Source: Candidatus Aminicenantota bacterium
GTDB taxonomy: Bacteria > Acidobacteriota > Aminicenantia > UBA2199
Reading direction: 5' to 3'
DNA length: 33,769 nucleotides
Assembly (NCBI GenBank): GCA_011772425.1
Contig: WVZO01000205.1
Span: forward strand, 2,211-35,979
Position numbers and translations under genes: made by a program. Shown here piece after piece: positions 32,201-33,769 of this stretch (its first letter is position 1; every line of letters begins with the position of its first letter). Below the pieces are notes generated by a model. That model was not told the origin of the DNA and did not search any database. It saw only the letters and a program-made list of their open reading frames with translations.

Positions 32201-33769
32201 GGTGGCATAGGGACCCCCGGTAATGAGGGGGCCGTTAAATCCCCACAACCGCACCAGGGCCGCGGTCTTATGAAAATTATCCCTGAAAAAGGTCAATGAC
32301 CGGATGCCGACAACCTCGGGTTTAAATTCATCCACGATCTCTTTTAAATCGTTGAAATTGTCAAAATCAATCCCGGGTTTGATAATCTTCCCTTTTACCT
32401 TTGCCCCAAATTGTTGATGGAGATAACCCAACAGGTACATGAGTCCCAATGGGGTTTCCAGGAAATGGCCGAGACGCCTGGATTGTTGGGTAAAATCCCG
32501 GGATAAATCCACCAATAAAATTCTTAACGCATTGGCTAACGGTTTCTTTTCCGGGAAAGCATGTTTTACTTTTTCATTTAAATGGGGAACCCGGACTTTT
32601 TCCTCGTCAAGACATTCTTTTAGCCGCAATTCTTCCCGGGAAAGCCCCAAAAATTGCAGCAGTTCATCAATATCTTCGAACTGCATCCCCAGGTAGCTGT
32701 TGTATTTAAGTACAATCTCCCTTTCTGTCAGCACCACCATCTGTTTGGGCAGGACATGGCGCAAACGTTCTTTAGAGAGGAAATACTCATTGAGTAATTG
32801 GGTCTGATATTTTAGGGTAAACCCTTTATCAAAGGGCAGGGTATCATCCACTTCATGGAAACCCGAGGATTCGGTTCGTTCGATGGCTTCTTTGGAAACG
32901 CCGTGTTGAAGGGCCAATTTTTCCATATCGGTATTGGGATATATTTTCAAAATATGAATGTAAGGAAAATCGACCCACTTGATATTATTGATAAAATTCA
33001 AGGTCTCCATGGCCTCTTCTTCGGTTTCCGTGGGAAAACCGTGCATAGTATTCAGTTCGAGGATGATATGGGGATGATAGGTAGTAATGTATTCGATATT
33101 TTCCTGGAGTCTCTTGATGTTCAAATTTTTCCTGATCATCTTCTGCAGCCTGGGGGTGGCGGTTTCAAGAGAAATCCTGACAAGTTTCAGTCCGGCCTTT
33201 ACCATTAAATCGATGTAATCGGGAGTTAATATATCTCCCCTTAAAAGAAAAAAGAATTGGACATCCAACCGGTATTCTATGATTAATTCAAAGAACCGTT
33301 GGCTGTTTTTTTTGTTAAAATTAAAAATATCATCCACAAAGTAGAAGCGCCGGATGCCCATTTTGTAATAGAGTTGAACTTCTGCAAAGATATTTTCAGC
33401 AGAGCGAAAGATATGGATTTTGGGCCAGATTTTAAAACAATAGGCACAGTTAAAAGGACATCCCCGGGTGGCCTGAAGGGAGATACTATGACTCACCTGT
33501 AAAAACCCGGGATGTTTCATGTATTGTTTAAGATCGATCAGTGAACTGTCGGGAAAGGGTAATTGATCAAAATGTTTGATAGGGGGGCATGGGGCTGTAA
33601 CAATGGGAGTTCGAGCATTTGCCCGCCCCCGGAGTATTGCGGTAAATGAGTGTTTATCAGCAATATATGACTTTGTTACTAAATAGGACGAATTGCAATC
33701 TTTCAGCATGGAGGAGATTCGCCGAAGGGGGGTATTGAAATGGATGGGAAGGTATGCCCCTCCTGCTTT
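29294..33769 (-). CDS. NRPS termination module: A domain interrupted by radical SAM and B12 domains, then PCP and thioester reductase (partial)
   Basis: The frame runs off the right edge; residues are counted from the in-frame Met at 33709. Before it comes KAGGAYLPIHFNTPLRRISS, the A2 region of an adenylation domain, so the true start is outside. After LVTKS (14) the domain breaks off. There follow a radical SAM linker (PPIKHFDQLPFPD, 42-54) and core (RGCPFNCAYCF; Cys84, 88, 91; to about 330). A B12-binding domain follows (RILLVDLSRDF at 396, PLITGGPYATC at 494, AVLGEGEIIFAEII at 518). The A domain resumes at DLVYGIFTSGSTGNPKGV (A3, 598), with VYGPTECC (751), YKTGDL (840), GRLDHQVKIRGNRIE (858) and GGKLD (947). 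The carrier site is GGDSLK (1002-1007). The reductase (1100-1471) has LLTGATGFLG and YIKSK. The final residue is probably released as an aldehyde or alcohol. Confidence 0.9.
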   Translation of the reverse strand, partial: KAGGAYLPIHFNTPLRRISSMLKDCNSSYLVTKSYIADKHSFTAILRGRANARTPIVTAPCPPIKHFDQLPFPDSSLIDLKQYMKHPGFLQVSHSISLQATRGCPFNCAYCFKIWPKIHIFRSAENIFAEVQLYYKMGIRRFYFVDDIFNFNKKNSQRFFELIIEYRLDVQFFFLLRGDILTPDYIDLMVKAGLKLVRISLETATPRLQKMIRKNLNIKRLQENIEYITTYHPHIILELNTMHGFPTETEEEAMETLNFINNIKWVDFPYIHILKIYPNTDMEKLALQHGVSKEAIERTESSGFHEVDDTLPFDKGFTLKYQTQLLNEYFLSKERLRHVLPKQMVVLTEREIVLKYNSYLGMQFEDIDELLQFLGLSREELRLKECLDEEKVRVPHLNEKVKHAFPEKKPLANALRILLVDLSRDFTQQSRRLGHFLETPLGLMYLLGYLHQQFGAKVKGKIIKPGIDFDNFNDLKEIVDEFKPEVVGIRSLTFFRDNFHKTAALVRLWGFNGPLITGGPYATCDYVSLLQDRNVDLAVLGEGEIIFAEIIEKILENNGELPGEEILAEIKGIAFMPGIGKMKREQRPGLDIFLLDEISDLLSLTSGTNLKPINKPTDLVYGIFTSGSTGNPKGVLLQHQNLNNLICGLNERIYNQYKFKGTLNIGFLSPLIFDASIKQIFAALLLGHCLNIVPEAIRVDGRRLIDFYEKHQLDISDGTPLHLRLLLECLKEGVPVPGVTNFIIGGEALPRKLAGEFLHFFEPHLTCITNVYGPTECCVDSTTFEISGINVSHLETIPLGHPLPNQKIIILNKENRLQPVGIPGELCISGDNVARGYLNDVELTRKKFMDNPFVPGERLYKTGDLAQWLPDGTIEFLGRLDHQVKIRGNRIEPEGIETQLLKHEAIQEAVVIAREGEGTGESHLCAYIVADKEISVSQLIKHLTRDLPGYMVPSYFVQLEGIPRTPGGKLDVKALQAYQGMAHTGDKYAEPRTPAEKQMVNIWQQVLKIEKIGIYDNFFEIGGDSLKAIQLISEMIKHFDVSMNDIFKYQTVAALMENIVMKKDNLKKKIEELRTRLTLPVNKVTADLDPVQQKIMEELRTYRQQVNQTRIKGLKVKNRYRKILLTGATGFLGAHLAAELLKTTNAEIYLLVRGKSVEDSTRRLERRLSYYFGPDFYHLNEERLHVVQGDLCSPGVGMDDSRFKSLSETIDVVLHSAANVKHFGHYQDFYQTNVLGTEKLLQFSMTGKQKDFHYISSLSVCSGDVEGKEYMVYTDLTGDVGQQHENVYIKSKFEAEKKVFSSREKGLKASIYRMGNLVFHSDTGIFQENIEDNAFYANVKAFITLGAVADNLRLSDFTFVDQAAHAIVLLMMREPLLNRNYHIQNHHAFAWKDMERALEKAGIKIQFLRPNLFLDYLVEQLENHSHRANIERLLLHSGLLEKERKKRTINMTASDQSLKLLEKLHFQWPEITDDHIFKMIVHCQKVGFLDQ

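Overview
The window is bacterial chromosome. It carries a non-ribosomal peptide synthetase (NRPS) end, class III aminotransferases, several radical SAM enzymes, secreted 6-bladed beta-propeller proteins, a PorT-like outer-membrane protein and sigma70-type promoters (TTGACA-N17-TATAAT and near matches). This mix, with many degraded genes and a dispersed GGTGCCAGGC repeat between genes, suggests a Gram-negative anaerobe. An Acidobacteriota/Aminicenantota-like lineage is my best guess, but it is inference and no marker gene is present.

Left part (1-6.9 kb, + strand): the tail of an XRE-type regulator, then a four-gene set (secreted six-cysteine peptide, 6-bladed beta-propeller, membrane-anchored CxxC protein, MauE-like membrane protein). 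A tandem pair of secreted glycine-rich proteins follows, then an ABC-2 permease fused to a decayed ABC ATPase, and a second XRE regulator whose tail matches the first.

Middle part (6.9-16.4 kb): a graveyard of gene fragments (Rpn-type transposase tail, RAYT-like tail, truncated HepT beside an intact MntA-like nucleotidyltransferase). Stand-alone genes follow: an HGSNAT-like acyltransferase, a hybrid histidine kinase with a HAMP-like partner, a B12 radical SAM protein of the RiPP-maturation type, a Tat-exported dienelactone hydrolase, an anaerobic sulfatase maturase and an outer-membrane barrel. GGTGCCAGG repeats touch the -35 boxes of two of these promoters.

Right part (16.6-33.8 kb, all - strand): a biosynthetic gene cluster that continues past the right edge. 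In transcription order it holds an NRPS termination module, a tandem-aminotransferase/methyltransferase fusion, a UGT-like glycosyltransferase, a radical SAM/SPASM enzyme, a second tandem aminotransferase, a secreted beta-propeller, two paralogous APH-type kinases, an exported metallophosphoesterase and a secreted DUF3471-like protein.

The most striking object is the NRPS module. Its adenylation domain is split between motifs A2 and A3 by a radical SAM domain followed by a B12-binding domain, the reverse of the usual order. The rest of the adenylation domain reads, by eye, as DAKDIGVVD, almost the known Glu code. It is followed by a carrier domain and a thioester reductase. A coherent but untested model: an activated Glu-like residue is modified (C-methylation is the obvious candidate) on the synthetase, the chain leaves as an aldehyde, a class III aminotransferase converts it to an amine, and glycosylation and phosphorylation follow. 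The exported phosphoesterase could unmask the product outside the cytoplasm.
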